A stretch of 49,155 bases of DNA. Source: Desulfobacterales bacterium. Lineage in GTDB: Bacteria > Desulfobacterota > Desulfobacteria > Desulfobacterales > SURF-7. Every line of letters starts with the position of its first letter. The first letter of the stretch is position 1. The translations under genes and the position numbers were made by a program. The notes below the pieces were generated by a model, which saw only the letters and a list, made by a program, of their open reading frames with translations, was not told where the DNA came from and ran no database searches. Shown piece after piece: positions 8,521 through 16,375 of the stretch. The stretch spans positions 1 to 49,155 of the forward strand of contig JANQFQ010000044.1 in the NCBI GenBank assembly GCA_028277765.1. The letters are read 5' to 3'.

Positions 8521-8645
8521 GTGATCGGGTTTTTAAAAATGGTGTAAGGTGCAGAAGGGGCAGGGTCTCCCAGCCCGATAGCTTTTTATCTAGTATCCAG
8601 TATCTAGTATCTAGAAAAAAGTACCTTGTATAGTGAAATATGACT

Positions 8646-8720
8646 AACCATCGTAGGGTGGGCTATGCCCACCAAATAAGTCAGAATACATTATTAATCG
8701 GTAGATGGTGGGCTGGGAGA
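8646..8720. repeat. Two-arm GGTGGGC hairpin element
   Basis: The left arm is CGTAGGGTGGGCTATGCCCACC and the right arm is a decayed GATGGTGGGCTGGGAG, about 30 bases apart. The left arm and spacer match the element at 27951-28033 closely, including AAATAAGTCA and ATACATTAT, so the two are copies of one mobile unit. Confidence 0.75.
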
Positions 8721-8733
8721 GTTATGAATATTT

Positions 8734-8788
8734 AAGCATTTGGATTTTAGATTTGTTTCGAGTTTCGTGCTTCGAATTTCGGATTTTA
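8734..8788. repeat. Partial copy of the TTTCGGATTT repeat family
   Basis: AAGCATTTGGATTTTAGATT and the following TTTCG-rich stretch to GAATTTCGGATTTTA match, in inverted orientation, the left part of the element at 9773-9940. No gene lies between 8347 and 8819: the spacer holds this fragment, the 49-bp repeats and the GGTGGGC elements. Confidence 0.6.
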
Positions 8789-8819
8789 ATCACCCCAGAC
8801 ATGATCGGGATAATGTAAA

Positions 8820-9701
8820 ATGTCAAAAAAGAAAGCCAATAAAAAAACAGGCAAAAAAGCGTTGCTAGGTGCTCACCTCTCCATTGCCAAGGGGTATCAC
8901 CAGGCTGTCTATGATGCTGATGAACTGGGGTGTTCGGCTGTTCAGATTTTCACAAAAAATGCCAGTACCTGGAAGGAACGGTCTGTTTCAAAAAAGGAGG
9001 CAGCGCTTTTTGAAAAAGCAAAGCAGGAAACAGGTATTGATATGGTTATGACACATACGTCCTACCTGATTAATCTCGCGTCCAATGAAGATATCAAGCA
9101 GAAGTTGTCTTGTGACGCCTTAAGAAAGGAGTTTGAGAGGTCATCATTCCTTAATATTTCTTATGTTGTCCATCATCCAGGTTCGCATATGGGGGAGGGG
9201 ATGAATCAAGGGATTGAAGCGATTTCCAGTAACATAAACCGGGTTATTTCTTTGCTTCCAGATATCCAGACACGGCTTTTGCTTGAGACCTGTGCTGGCC
9301 AGGGATCAAATATCGGGCATACGTTTGAACAGATAGCGGCCATTATGAAAGGGGTTGAAGATAAAGAAAGAATCGGTGTATGTCTTGACACGTGCCATAT
9401 TTTCACTTCAGGGTATGATATAAGGACAAAAAAGACGTACAACAAGACGATCAAGCATTTTGATTCCATCATCGGTATTAACAATCTTTATGTCATACAT
9501 TTAAATGATACCACAAAAGTGCTGGGATCAAAGGTAGACCGGCATGAGCATATCGGGCGTGGAAAGATAGGACTAAAGGCGTTTGAATATATAATGAATG
9601 ATAAACGGCTGGCTGATATCCCTAAGATTATTGAAACACCTAAAGGGAAGGACGGGAAGGATTGGGATAGGATAAATCTGGAAAAGCTTAGAAGGCTTTA
9701 A
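8820..9701 (+). CDS. nfo: Endonuclease IV (AP endonuclease)
   Basis: A 293-residue member of the zinc-dependent AP endonuclease family, which cuts 5' to abasic sites. All three family signatures are present: LLETCAGQGS, GVCLDTCHIFTSGYD and HLNDT...DRHEHIGRGKIG, which carry the Glu, Asp and His ligands of the trinuclear zinc site. The last ligand Glu lies in IIETPKG. The N-terminus has an extra lysine-rich stretch of about 15 residues. It is probably independent of nth because of the long repeat-filled spacer, though both enzymes act in the same pathway. Confidence 0.96.
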   Translation: MSKKKANKKTGKKALLGAHLSIAKGYHQAVYDADELGCSAVQIFTKNASTWKERSVSKKEAALFEKAKQETGIDMVMTHTSYLINLASNEDIKQKLSCDALRKEFERSSFLNISYVVHHPGSHMGEGMNQGIEAISSNINRVISLLPDIQTRLLLETCAGQGSNIGHTFEQIAAIMKGVEDKERIGVCLDTCHIFTSGYDIRTKKTYNKTIKHFDSIIGINNLYVIHLNDTTKVLGSKVDRHEHIGRGKIGLKAFEYIMNDKRLADIPKIIETPKGKDGKDWDRINLEKLRRL

Positions 9702-9737
9702 ATGTCCTGACCAATACTTGATTTTACATACATTGTA
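9702..9737. repeat. GTCCTGACCAATACTTGATTTTAC-type dispersed repeat
   Basis: This begins at the base after the nfo stop codon. Its reverse complement is closely matched at 28061-28094 and 33451-33489 (core AAAATCAAGTATTGGTCAGG). A related, more decayed stretch lies at 9985-10012. Two of the three good copies sit exactly at gene 3' ends. Confidence 0.7.
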
Positions 9738-9772
9738 AATTCTAATCGTGTTTTATTTGTTTCGACAATTAT

Positions 9773-9940
9773 AAATCCGAAGCACGAAATCCGAAATCCG
9801 AAACAAATTCGAAATCCAAATTCTCAAATGCTCAAAACTATAAGATGCTAATATTTCAAGTTAAATTAATTTATGTTTTTGGAATTTGAATTTTGGTCAT
9901 TTGATATTGTTTCGGATTTCGATATTCGGATTTCGGATTT
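9773..9940. repeat. AAATCCGAA / TTTCGGATTT inverted-repeat element, copy 1
   Basis: The left arm (9773-9807) is built from AAATCCGAA units and the right arm (9910-9940) from their complement, around a centre of about 100 bases. The last 58 bases (9883-9940) are identical to 15789-15846. It is non-coding. Confidence 0.85.
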
Positions 9941-10008
9941 TTAATATCTATTTAACGGAATTGCTTTGAAAAAAATCTAACACTGTCTGTAAAGTCAAAT
10001 CTAGACTT

Positions 10009-10256
10009 TTACACTTAAGTTAATGTATCGCTTCGCTCTGCCTTTTTAATATAAAATATCGGAGCATGTCGACTTTAAACACTTAAGGTACTTACAAAGA
10101 ATATTTTGAGGCACTTTGTAACATGCAATTTGCATGCATCGTTTAGCTCTGCTTTTTTAATAAGAAATGGTAGAATTCCACAACTTTAGGCACTTATAAC
10201 TTAAGGCACTTAAGGCACTTTTCTTTAAGGCCCTTGTAACTTATAACTCAAGGCAC
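10009..10256. repeat. GTGCCTTAAG-family composite repeat
   Basis: The region carries many copies of ACTTAAGGCACTT and its variants, the TATCGCTTCGCTCT core (10025-10038), and a GAATTC-containing segment shared with 16225-16375. It overlaps the 3' end of the 10225-11436 gene and supplies that gene's stop codon and about ten C-terminal residues. The whole 9702-10224 spacer is repeat sequence without a gene. Confidence 0.7.
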
Positions 10257-11436
10257 TATCTTCATCCTCTTTACAAAAATCAGGATTTCTGTTTTTCTTC
10301 TTGATGATACATTTTATTGTTTCAAGCTTGAGCGCGGCCTGCATTTCCTGTTCGGTCATCTGGTCACAATAAGAATCGGTTTTCAGGATTTTAGCGAATT
10401 TCTTCCTGTAGAATTTACTGCTTTTATTATACCGTTTATTGAGAAATATGAGATGTGCTTTCATCTTTTCTTTCATAGAGGCATCTGAAAGTGCGCTGCA
10501 TTCAGCCAGTATCTGAGCCAGTTCATCTGCTTCAGGGAGGTCTGGTGATTCCACTACTTCCTTTAAACCGTCAGCATAACGCCTGAGGCCATTGCGGATA
10601 TGTTTTGATTTCACGACATTGATTTTGCTCCATCCTGCGTTGAGCCATTTTATAATGCCGCATTTCACAAGGGGCTTGCCTGCGACTGGTTCGTAAAAAA
10701 CAGAGACAGTAAAAGAATTATACATATATGAAGAAACCCATCCCAGCCCGCGTTTTGAGAGACCTTTCTGTTTTGAGTATAGATAATGCCAGTCTTCATC
10801 CGGTCCTATTGCGCAGCCCATTCTGGCGGCTTTGGAAATGTCTTTCTGTCTTGAAAGGGTTATAAACACATTGCGGCCTTTGTGCCTGAAAAGTATCAAG
10901 GTCCTATATTGATGGTAATTGTGATAACCTCCCGTGTTCATATCGGGTGTATTTTCCACATATTGAATCCCCCTGATGACAACCGGCTGATCAAGCTGTG
11001 GTAGATGTTCCCATATCCTGGGAAGTTTTTTGTTACTGCCGTCTATCTTCAGCCAGCGTGTCAGTCTGACGGATGAAGGTCTCATAAGATAAGAGGGGAT
11101 GTCCGGGTGGTAAGCGTATTGAAGTATCTTGTTCAGGTCAGTCAGTATATTAAATTCATGGTAAGCTGATTTGGCGCTGAATTTATTATCAGCCCGGTAA
11201 AGGGTGTTTTCTTTTTTAGACACAATGACAAAGTCTACAAGCGATTCAATTGATTTTATATCAACAGAAGCCGGACATTTATCATCGGATATGGAAAATA
11301 GGTAATCAAGGGATTTGGACGCGGTGTCGGGGATCTTTATTTTCTTATTTCCCGCAGCAGACGGTGTCACTGCAATCAGGAGAAAAATCGACAAAAAGAA
11401 GAAAACCTTAGAAATCAATTTTAACAAAACAGTCAT
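10225..11436 (-). CDS. Secreted protein of unknown function (403 aa)
   Basis: I do not recognise this family. The N-terminus is a clear Sec signal peptide (basic start, hydrophobic residues about 8-25, likely cleavage after SAA near residue 28). The mature part is soluble, with no lipobox and no further membrane helices, and contains about seven cysteines, so periplasmic disulfides are possible. Residues about 165-270 are rich in aromatic residues and may form a beta-rich domain. The C-terminal third is basic and helical. The last ten residues (ending SYKLQGP) are encoded by a dispersed repeat. The gene is monocistronic, with repeats on both sides. Confidence 0.75.
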   Translation of the reverse strand: MTVLLKLISKVFFFLSIFLLIAVTPSAAGNKKIKIPDTASKSLDYLFSISDDKCPASVDIKSIESLVDFVIVSKKENTLYRADNKFSAKSAYHEFNILTDLNKILQYAYHPDIPSYLMRPSSVRLTRWLKIDGSNKKLPRIWEHLPQLDQPVVIRGIQYVENTPDMNTGGYHNYHQYRTLILFRHKGRNVFITLSRQKDISKAARMGCAIGPDEDWHYLYSKQKGLSKRGLGWVSSYMYNSFTVSVFYEPVAGKPLVKCGIIKWLNAGWSKINVVKSKHIRNGLRRYADGLKEVVESPDLPEADELAQILAECSALSDASMKEKMKAHLIFLNKRYNKSSKFYRKKFAKILKTDSYCDQMTEQEMQAALKLETIKCIIKKKNRNPDFCKEDEDSALSYKLQGP

Positions 11437-11589
11437 TATATTTTTTCCTTCTATGTTACAGCTTGCACCATGTTTCGAGTAAAAGCAAATAGAGTTTTAA
11501 TCCGTCATAATATTTTTAGGTAAAATAATGAAAACCTGATTGTTTAGTATAAAAACTATGGTGATCCCGGCCCTGTTTTTACTCCAGAC

Positions 11590-11670
11590 AGATGGTGGGC
11601 ACAGCCCACCCTACGATTGTAGCGCTTAATAACTTAAAACTTTCCCGTAGGGTGGGCTGTGCCCACCAAT
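11590..11670. repeat. Two-arm GGTGGGC hairpin element
   Basis: The left arm GATGGTGGGCACAGCCCACC and right arm GTAGGGTGGGCTGTGCCCACC are inverted relative to each other. Each arm forms its own 7-bp hairpin, and the pair can also form a longer stem. It is the most regular copy of this family in the window. It lies between the starts/ends of two minus-strand genes. Confidence 0.85.
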
Positions 11671-11719
11671 TACCTGAATTATGGTTTTCGTTGGAAGTTC
11701 AGTCCTCAGTCATGATCTG

Positions 11720-13417
11720 TCAAAGCCTTCCCTTCATCAATATTGCCACGAGTAGCCAGATTCCCATTACTGCTGCAGCAAGGAAGCCGATAATTCCGAT
11801 AAGAGATATGCCAAAGAAAAGAGGCGGTGTTTTTGAGATAACAATAAGGGCTGAACCGATTAGAAGAGCGGCAATGATAATTGAAAAAGATATCCGGTTG
11901 CTTATCTGGTCATGGGTAGCTAACATTTTTTCAAGACCAGAATGTTCCATGTTTAATGTTAATTTTTGTTGTTTGAGCAGGTCGGCAATTTTCAACAGGT
12001 CCTGGGGGAACTTCTGGGTAAAATGGCGGATGTCAATGGCAAACCGGATAATGTCACTGGCTATCCTGCTGGGATGAAACCTGGCGAGTTTCAGGTCCGT
12101 GATATAAGGTGCTGCTGCTTCTATGATATCAAAATCAGGATCGAGTCTGCTGGCTATTCCCTCAACCGTACTAAGGGCCTTAATCATGAGGAAAATATCA
12201 GGTGGAATCCTGAGTCTGTGACGAAATGCAAGTTCCAGAAGCTGTGAGAGGAGTGTGCCGATTTCAATATCTTTTAAGGGCTTATACAGATGAGTCCCCA
12301 TGAATTCGCCAATCTCTTTTTCAAGGAAACGTAAATCAGGTTCTTCGTCCCATGTGGTAAGCCTGAGTATTACCTGTGTAGCCGTAAAGGGGTCCTGGCG
12401 CACAATACTGTCAATTAGATCAACGAAAATCTCCCTTGTCTGCCGGTCAACCGATCCGGTCATGCCGAAATCAAGAAAGCATATCACATTATCAGGAAGA
12501 ACAAAAATATTCCCTGGATGAGGATCTGCATGGAAAAAACCGTGTTCAAATACTTGGGTAAGAAGGGAGCGGGCCCCACGCAAGGTAATTTTTTTCCTGT
12601 CAAGCCCGGCTTTTTCAAGGCTTTCAATATCAGATACCTTGATGCCTTTTACCAGTTCCATTGTCAGCACGCGGGCGGTTGATGTTTTACGATATACTTT
12701 TGGGACATAAATTTCCGGGTCGCTCAGAAACAGCAGTTTAAACCGTTCCATATTTGTGGCTTCAATGGTGTAATCAATCTCTCTTTCAAGTGTTCTGGCA
12801 AACTCTTTAACTATCTTTGTGGGACGGTGTAGGGAGAATTCTTCTATATTTCGTTCCATTAGGGTCGCAATGTGGAGCATGATTTCCAAGTCTACTTCAA
12901 TAATCTTTTTTATCCCAGGCCGCTGGACCTTAACAGCCACCTCCCTGTTATCTTTCATCTGCGCCTTGTGCACCTGGCCTATTGATGCTGATGCTATGGG
13001 GTCTTCTTCAATTTTTTCAAAAATATCTGTGGCCGGGCAAGTGAGTTCTGTTTCTAAAATGTTTTGTATTTCTGAATAAGGAGATGGTGGGACTTCATCC
13101 TGAAGTTTAGACAATTCCTGCATGAACTCTACAGGTATGAGACCAGGCCGCGTTGAGAGTATCTGACCGAATTTAATAAATGTGGGGCCCAGTTCTTCAA
13201 AGGCTTTCCGAACTCTTTGAGGCATGGTTAGTTTTTCGACCCGTTCACGCCTGCTTCTTGAGATCATCTGCTTACCGACTTCGATGTACTCGTCGATATT
13301 CAGCTGATCTACAAGCCCCCCCAGCCCGTATTTGAAAAATATAGCAAGGATCTGGCGGTACCTGGTAATATGCCGGTAGGTACGGCCGATAACGCCTATT
13401 TTTTTTATGCTTAGCAT
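11720..13417 (-). CDS. ubiB: ABC1/UbiB/AarF-family protein kinase-like ATPase
   Basis: A 565-residue atypical kinase-like ATPase of the family needed for quinone synthesis or lipid homeostasis. The diagnostic KxGQ motif is KFGQ at 82-85, the Ala-rich nucleotide loop is ASASIGQVH (142-150), and the invariant Lys is in VAVKVQRPG (Lys163). The catalytic and metal motifs are HADPHPGN and LDFGMTG. Two C-terminal membrane helices (about 510-560) anchor it, as in E. coli UbiB. In an anaerobe the lipid substrate may be menaquinone-related or another isoprenoid. The name ubiB is used for family membership only. The phasin-like gene lies 24 bases upstream and is probably cotranscribed. Confidence 0.9.
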   Translation of the reverse strand: MLSIKKIGVIGRTYRHITRYRQILAIFFKYGLGGLVDQLNIDEYIEVGKQMISRSRRERVEKLTMPQRVRKAFEELGPTFIKFGQILSTRPGLIPVEFMQELSKLQDEVPPSPYSEIQNILETELTCPATDIFEKIEEDPIASASIGQVHKAQMKDNREVAVKVQRPGIKKIIEVDLEIMLHIATLMERNIEEFSLHRPTKIVKEFARTLEREIDYTIEATNMERFKLLFLSDPEIYVPKVYRKTSTARVLTMELVKGIKVSDIESLEKAGLDRKKITLRGARSLLTQVFEHGFFHADPHPGNIFVLPDNVICFLDFGMTGSVDRQTREIFVDLIDSIVRQDPFTATQVILRLTTWDEEPDLRFLEKEIGEFMGTHLYKPLKDIEIGTLLSQLLELAFRHRLRIPPDIFLMIKALSTVEGIASRLDPDFDIIEAAAPYITDLKLARFHPSRIASDIIRFAIDIRHFTQKFPQDLLKIADLLKQQKLTLNMEHSGLEKMLATHDQISNRISFSIIIAALLIGSALIVISKTPPLFFGISLIGIIGFLAAAVMGIWLLVAILMKGRL

Positions 13418-13441
13418 CTTTAATGTGATAGAATCGCTACT

Positions 13442-13750
13442 TTATTTTTTCAAGTCGGCTATCTCTTTTTTAAGATCGGTTAACTTTTTTTTCAGATCAT
13501 TTATCTCAGTTTTTGTGGCGATATCCGCTTTTGTCATCATTTTTTTAACGGTCTTTTCGATTTTATCTTCAAATTTTTCTTTTGCTTCTTCATATTTTTT
13601 CTGGAGATCATCTACGAATTTTTTCCCTTCATTTTCGTTCATTTCGCCTTTTGTGATATACTCTTTGGCGAGCTCTTCCAGCTCTTCTTTGGTCTTAAGG
13701 GCAAGGCCGATACCTGAGAGCATTGTTTTTTTGAGTACTTCAAACGGCAT
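13442..13750 (-). CDS. Phasin-like coiled-coil protein
   Basis: A 102-residue protein, almost entirely helical and highly charged (Lys/Glu-rich), with heptad patterns from about residue 30 to the end (FEDKIEKTVKKMM and the terminal KKKLTDLKKEIADLKK). The short N-terminal hydrophobic part MPFEVLKKTMLSGIGLAL could contact a lipid surface. This resembles the polyhydroxyalkanoate granule-associated/phasin-like group (COG3937). ATG 13750 is chosen over upstream possibilities because a perfect AAGGAGGT lies 7 bases before it. It precedes the ABC1 kinase in a two-gene operon, a pairing that hints at a shared lipid-surface role. Confidence 0.8.
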   Translation of the reverse strand: MPFEVLKKTMLSGIGLALKTKEELEELAKEYITKGEMNENEGKKFVDDLQKKYEEAKEKFEDKIEKTVKKMMTKADIATKTEINDLKKKLTDLKKEIADLKK

Positions 13751-13991
13751 GGTATTTACCTCCTTTTTAATATAATGAATAATAATGACAGGGCAACCAT
13801 ACGGGCTTGTCCCTGAAAGCACTCAAATATAAAATTCCCCATTGCTGATGTTTTACGAATAAAATGTTTTTTTTCAACGTTATCGTAAAAGATATGTAGG
13901 GGCAATGTCCTAGAATAATTAGCATATGATTATATGCAATGCAAGGGATTTGGGGTTTTGGAGCTTCTGCAGCGTGTAAGAGCAGGTATTG

Positions 13992-15623
13992 TTATTTAAA
14001 TGAAATGATCCCCCTTACGCTGATTTTTTTCATCCCTTCAAGGAATATCCCTGTCAGTTTTTCTGATATCCTGTGTTCATAGATTTCATTATCCGGGGTT
14101 ATGCCTCTTATCTTTCCATCATGTAGAAACCATTGTAGTAACTTTAGGCCAGTTATTTCTTTGTTGTCTGAATCGATATTTTCAACCTGGTTAAAGGGAA
14201 GGGGGGTGGGAATAGGTATCTCCCTATCTGCGAGTGATTTTATAAAATTCACTATCCTGCCGAGTCTGAGCAGGGTAATAGATTCAGTTCTTGATGTTGT
14301 TTGAGATATGGGGAGCGCACTGGACCGCATCAGTGTTAAATGATCAGGGAGGATGCCAAGGTCCGCGCATAAATGGTTGTCAGTGCTTCCAGGGGAAGGG
14401 TAGAATACTGATACACCTGCCAGAGTCCTTTTACCAGCCAGATATAACAGGTCGTTGATAGACGTCTCTGGTTTCTGTCCTGGTGCGCCAACGATAATAT
14501 AACTGACACTGGTCAGGTCGTATTTTTCCGCGGATACCAGCGCGTTTTCAAAAGAGTCAATTACATCCGGTCGATTAAATTGTTTCTGTTGTCCTTTTGA
14601 GGTGGTTCCTAAAGAGAGGTTAAGGGTTTTAAAGCCAGCTTGCTTCATTACTTTTACCATTTCGTCATCAATGGAAGGCGGGAAAAGACCGTTCATCGCC
14701 CGGAGTTCAGGTTTGTGATTGTTAAACATGAGGCTGATTTTTTGTATGAGCGTCATGAATATCTCCCTGTCCAGGGCAGGATTTTCATCTTCAAAGTCGA
14801 TGAAACCGATATCATGTTTTTTTGACGCCTGTTCTATCTCAAGGAGAACCGATTCAACTGATCGTTTACGGTACTGAAGCGTAGATGATCCGAGCGAACA
14901 GTAAGAGCAGTTTAGAGGGCAGCCCCGGCTTGAGACAATGACAATACTCTTTTTTTTATTTCTCCTGTAAAATGAGTGCTTGATAAGGTCTGATGCTGGC
15001 GTGTAACAGCGGTTTAAATCATTAACAACAGCTGGTTTGCTGATATGAATGCTACCGTCTTTTTTCCGAAAAACGATTCCTGGGACAATATCAATATTGC
15101 CACCGGTTTTAAGCTGTTTTGCCAGGATCGGCATGGTCTCTTCCCCTTCACCGCGAAGTATATAATCTATACTTTTATTCTCCATTATTTTTTCAGGCAT
15201 GGCAGTGGGATGGTGGCCGCCGAGGACAACACAGCATTCAGGCAGAACTTTTTTGACGATTTCCGCGCTTTTAACAGCTTCAGTGTGGTAAGCGGTAAAA
15301 AGAGATGAAATACCGACAAGGAACGCGCCTGATTCTTTTACCATTTTTTCCATATGTTCAAAACTGTATCCAAAATGCCTGAAATGATGAAAAAGTGAGA
15401 AAGGGGAGATGTCTGGTTTCCTGTAGTACGTTCTCAGGAAAGACATCTCATCAGGAAGGGGAATAATTCTAGAACGGTCTGTTGCCAGCCCATCAAAGAT
15501 GTCAACTGTAAAACCGTCCTTCCTTAATGTCGCGGCAATGCATGTGAGGCCGTAAGGGATGGTTCTTTTGCGGGTAATGTAGAAGTCCCTTATGGGAGGC
15601 TGGAGTAATAAGATATCGGGCAT
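13992..15623 (-). CDS. B12-binding-type radical SAM protein
   Basis: A 543-residue protein with an N-terminal cobalamin-binding-like domain (residues about 1-170, ending in a typical GEGEET segment) and a radical SAM core. The cluster motif is C-x3-C-x2-C: RGCPLNCSYCSLG, with Cys235, 239 and 242. This is the class B methyltransferase/BchE-like architecture, which carries out methylations or ring chemistry on unactivated carbons. I see no DxHxxG motif, so cobalamin may bind base-off without His, as in many of these enzymes. The substrate is unknown. It is alone in its transcription unit, with a repeat element upstream. Confidence 0.88.
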   Translation of the reverse strand: MPDILLLQPPIRDFYITRKRTIPYGLTCIAATLRKDGFTVDIFDGLATDRSRIIPLPDEMSFLRTYYRKPDISPFSLFHHFRHFGYSFEHMEKMVKESGAFLVGISSLFTAYHTEAVKSAEIVKKVLPECCVVLGGHHPTAMPEKIMENKSIDYILRGEGEETMPILAKQLKTGGNIDIVPGIVFRKKDGSIHISKPAVVNDLNRCYTPASDLIKHSFYRRNKKKSIVIVSSRGCPLNCSYCSLGSSTLQYRKRSVESVLLEIEQASKKHDIGFIDFEDENPALDREIFMTLIQKISLMFNNHKPELRAMNGLFPPSIDDEMVKVMKQAGFKTLNLSLGTTSKGQQKQFNRPDVIDSFENALVSAEKYDLTSVSYIIVGAPGQKPETSINDLLYLAGKRTLAGVSVFYPSPGSTDNHLCADLGILPDHLTLMRSSALPISQTTSRTESITLLRLGRIVNFIKSLADREIPIPTPLPFNQVENIDSDNKEITGLKLLQWFLHDGKIRGITPDNEIYEHRISEKLTGIFLEGMKKISVRGIISFK

Positions 15624-15677
15624 ATTAAACTATATAGACTATTCTGATTATCTCTTCTTATGAAGTATTAAAAAATG

Positions 15678-15846
15678 AAATCCGAAATCCGAATATCGAA
15701 ATCCGAAACAAATCCGAAATTAAAATGTTCAAATGCTCAAAACCATGAACACCCAAATTTTCGAATAAAATTGTCTTTTGTTTATTGTAATTTGAATTTT
15801 GGTCATTTGATATTGTTTCGGATTTCGATATTCGGATTTCGGATTT
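15678..15846. repeat. AAATCCGAA / TTTCGGATTT inverted-repeat element, copy 2
   Basis: Left arm 15678-15720, right arm 15816-15846. Positions 15789-15846 are identical to 9883-9940 over 58 bases. The centre differs from copy 1, but the ends and orientation agree, as expected of a mobile non-coding unit. Confidence 0.85.
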
Positions 15847-15895
15847 AAATATTGCCATTATAGTTATACTCCTTTTGGGAGTCAGGTTATCCATG

Positions 15896-16183
15896 TTAGA
15901 AAATACGATAAGCAGCCGGTTCAATGTGCCCCTGTCTGCATTTTGGGCAGCGACCAGGGCGGGAAAGACGTCTCCTGTCCTTGAAAACAAAATCGCAAAC
16001 AAGGCAGTAATAGGGATCGATGTTCAGCTTTTTTTTCTGAGCTTTAAGTGAGCGCCGGACATGCTCCAGATGATCGTATACTTCTTTTTCCTGGATTTTC
16101 AATGCTTTTGAAAGGTCCCTGGCAGTCATTTCCTTTTCTTCCAGAAGGGATATCAGTTCTTTTCTAATAGTTTTATTTCTCAT
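15896..16183 (-). CDS. Small HTH/zinc-ribbon transcriptional regulator (COG3357-like)
   Basis: A 95-residue protein. Residues 1-50 form a winged-helix-like segment (RKELISLLEEKEMTARDLSK, then EKEVYDHLEHV). The C-terminal half has a zinc ribbon with CLVC and CPKC pairs. This domain order matches COG3357, predicted transcriptional regulators widespread in anaerobes and archaea. ATG 16183 is chosen because the frame further upstream runs through the dispersed repeat at 16225-16375. The Shine-Dalgarno sequence is weak. It lies behind the M48 protease gene on the same strand, with a repeat between, so cotranscription is uncertain. Confidence 0.75.
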   Translation of the reverse strand: MRNKTIRKELISLLEEKEMTARDLSKALKIQEKEVYDHLEHVRRSLKAQKKKLNIDPYYCLVCDFVFKDRRRLSRPGRCPKCRQGHIEPAAYRIF

Positions 16184-16224
16184 GAAATCAGTTAAAAGCT
16201 TATCTTTATTGTAAATTTGATAGA

Positions 16225-16375
16225 ATTCCTTAACTTTTGACACTTGCAACTTAGCACAAGACACTTTAGTGCACAAGGCACTTGTACCACAAGGGTATAA
16301 ATTTCGTATGAATAGTAAACGACACTATTCAACTCAGCTTTATAACTTAAGGGTACTTTAGGCACTTTCTTTTTG
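16225..16375. repeat. GTGCCTTAAG-family repeat at the 3' end of the M48 protease gene
   Basis: The region holds ACTTTAGGCACTT, ACTTAAGGGTACTTT and GAATTCCTTAAC units shared with 10009-10256 and with the 3' end of nth. The protease gene's stop codon (16358-16360) lies in it. Confidence 0.65.

Noticed and set aside
8433..8633. 66-codon frame starting MVGTAHPT, and a similar frame starting at 11592
   Set aside because: The shared N-terminus is only the translation of the GGTGGGC hairpin repeat. Neither frame has independent coding evidence.
13823..13991. Possible regulatory RNA or repeat in the spacer between the phasin-like and radical SAM genes
   Set aside because: Only a weak TGTAGGGGCAATGTCC string resembling a dispersed repeat is present, with no stable structure or conserved motif visible.
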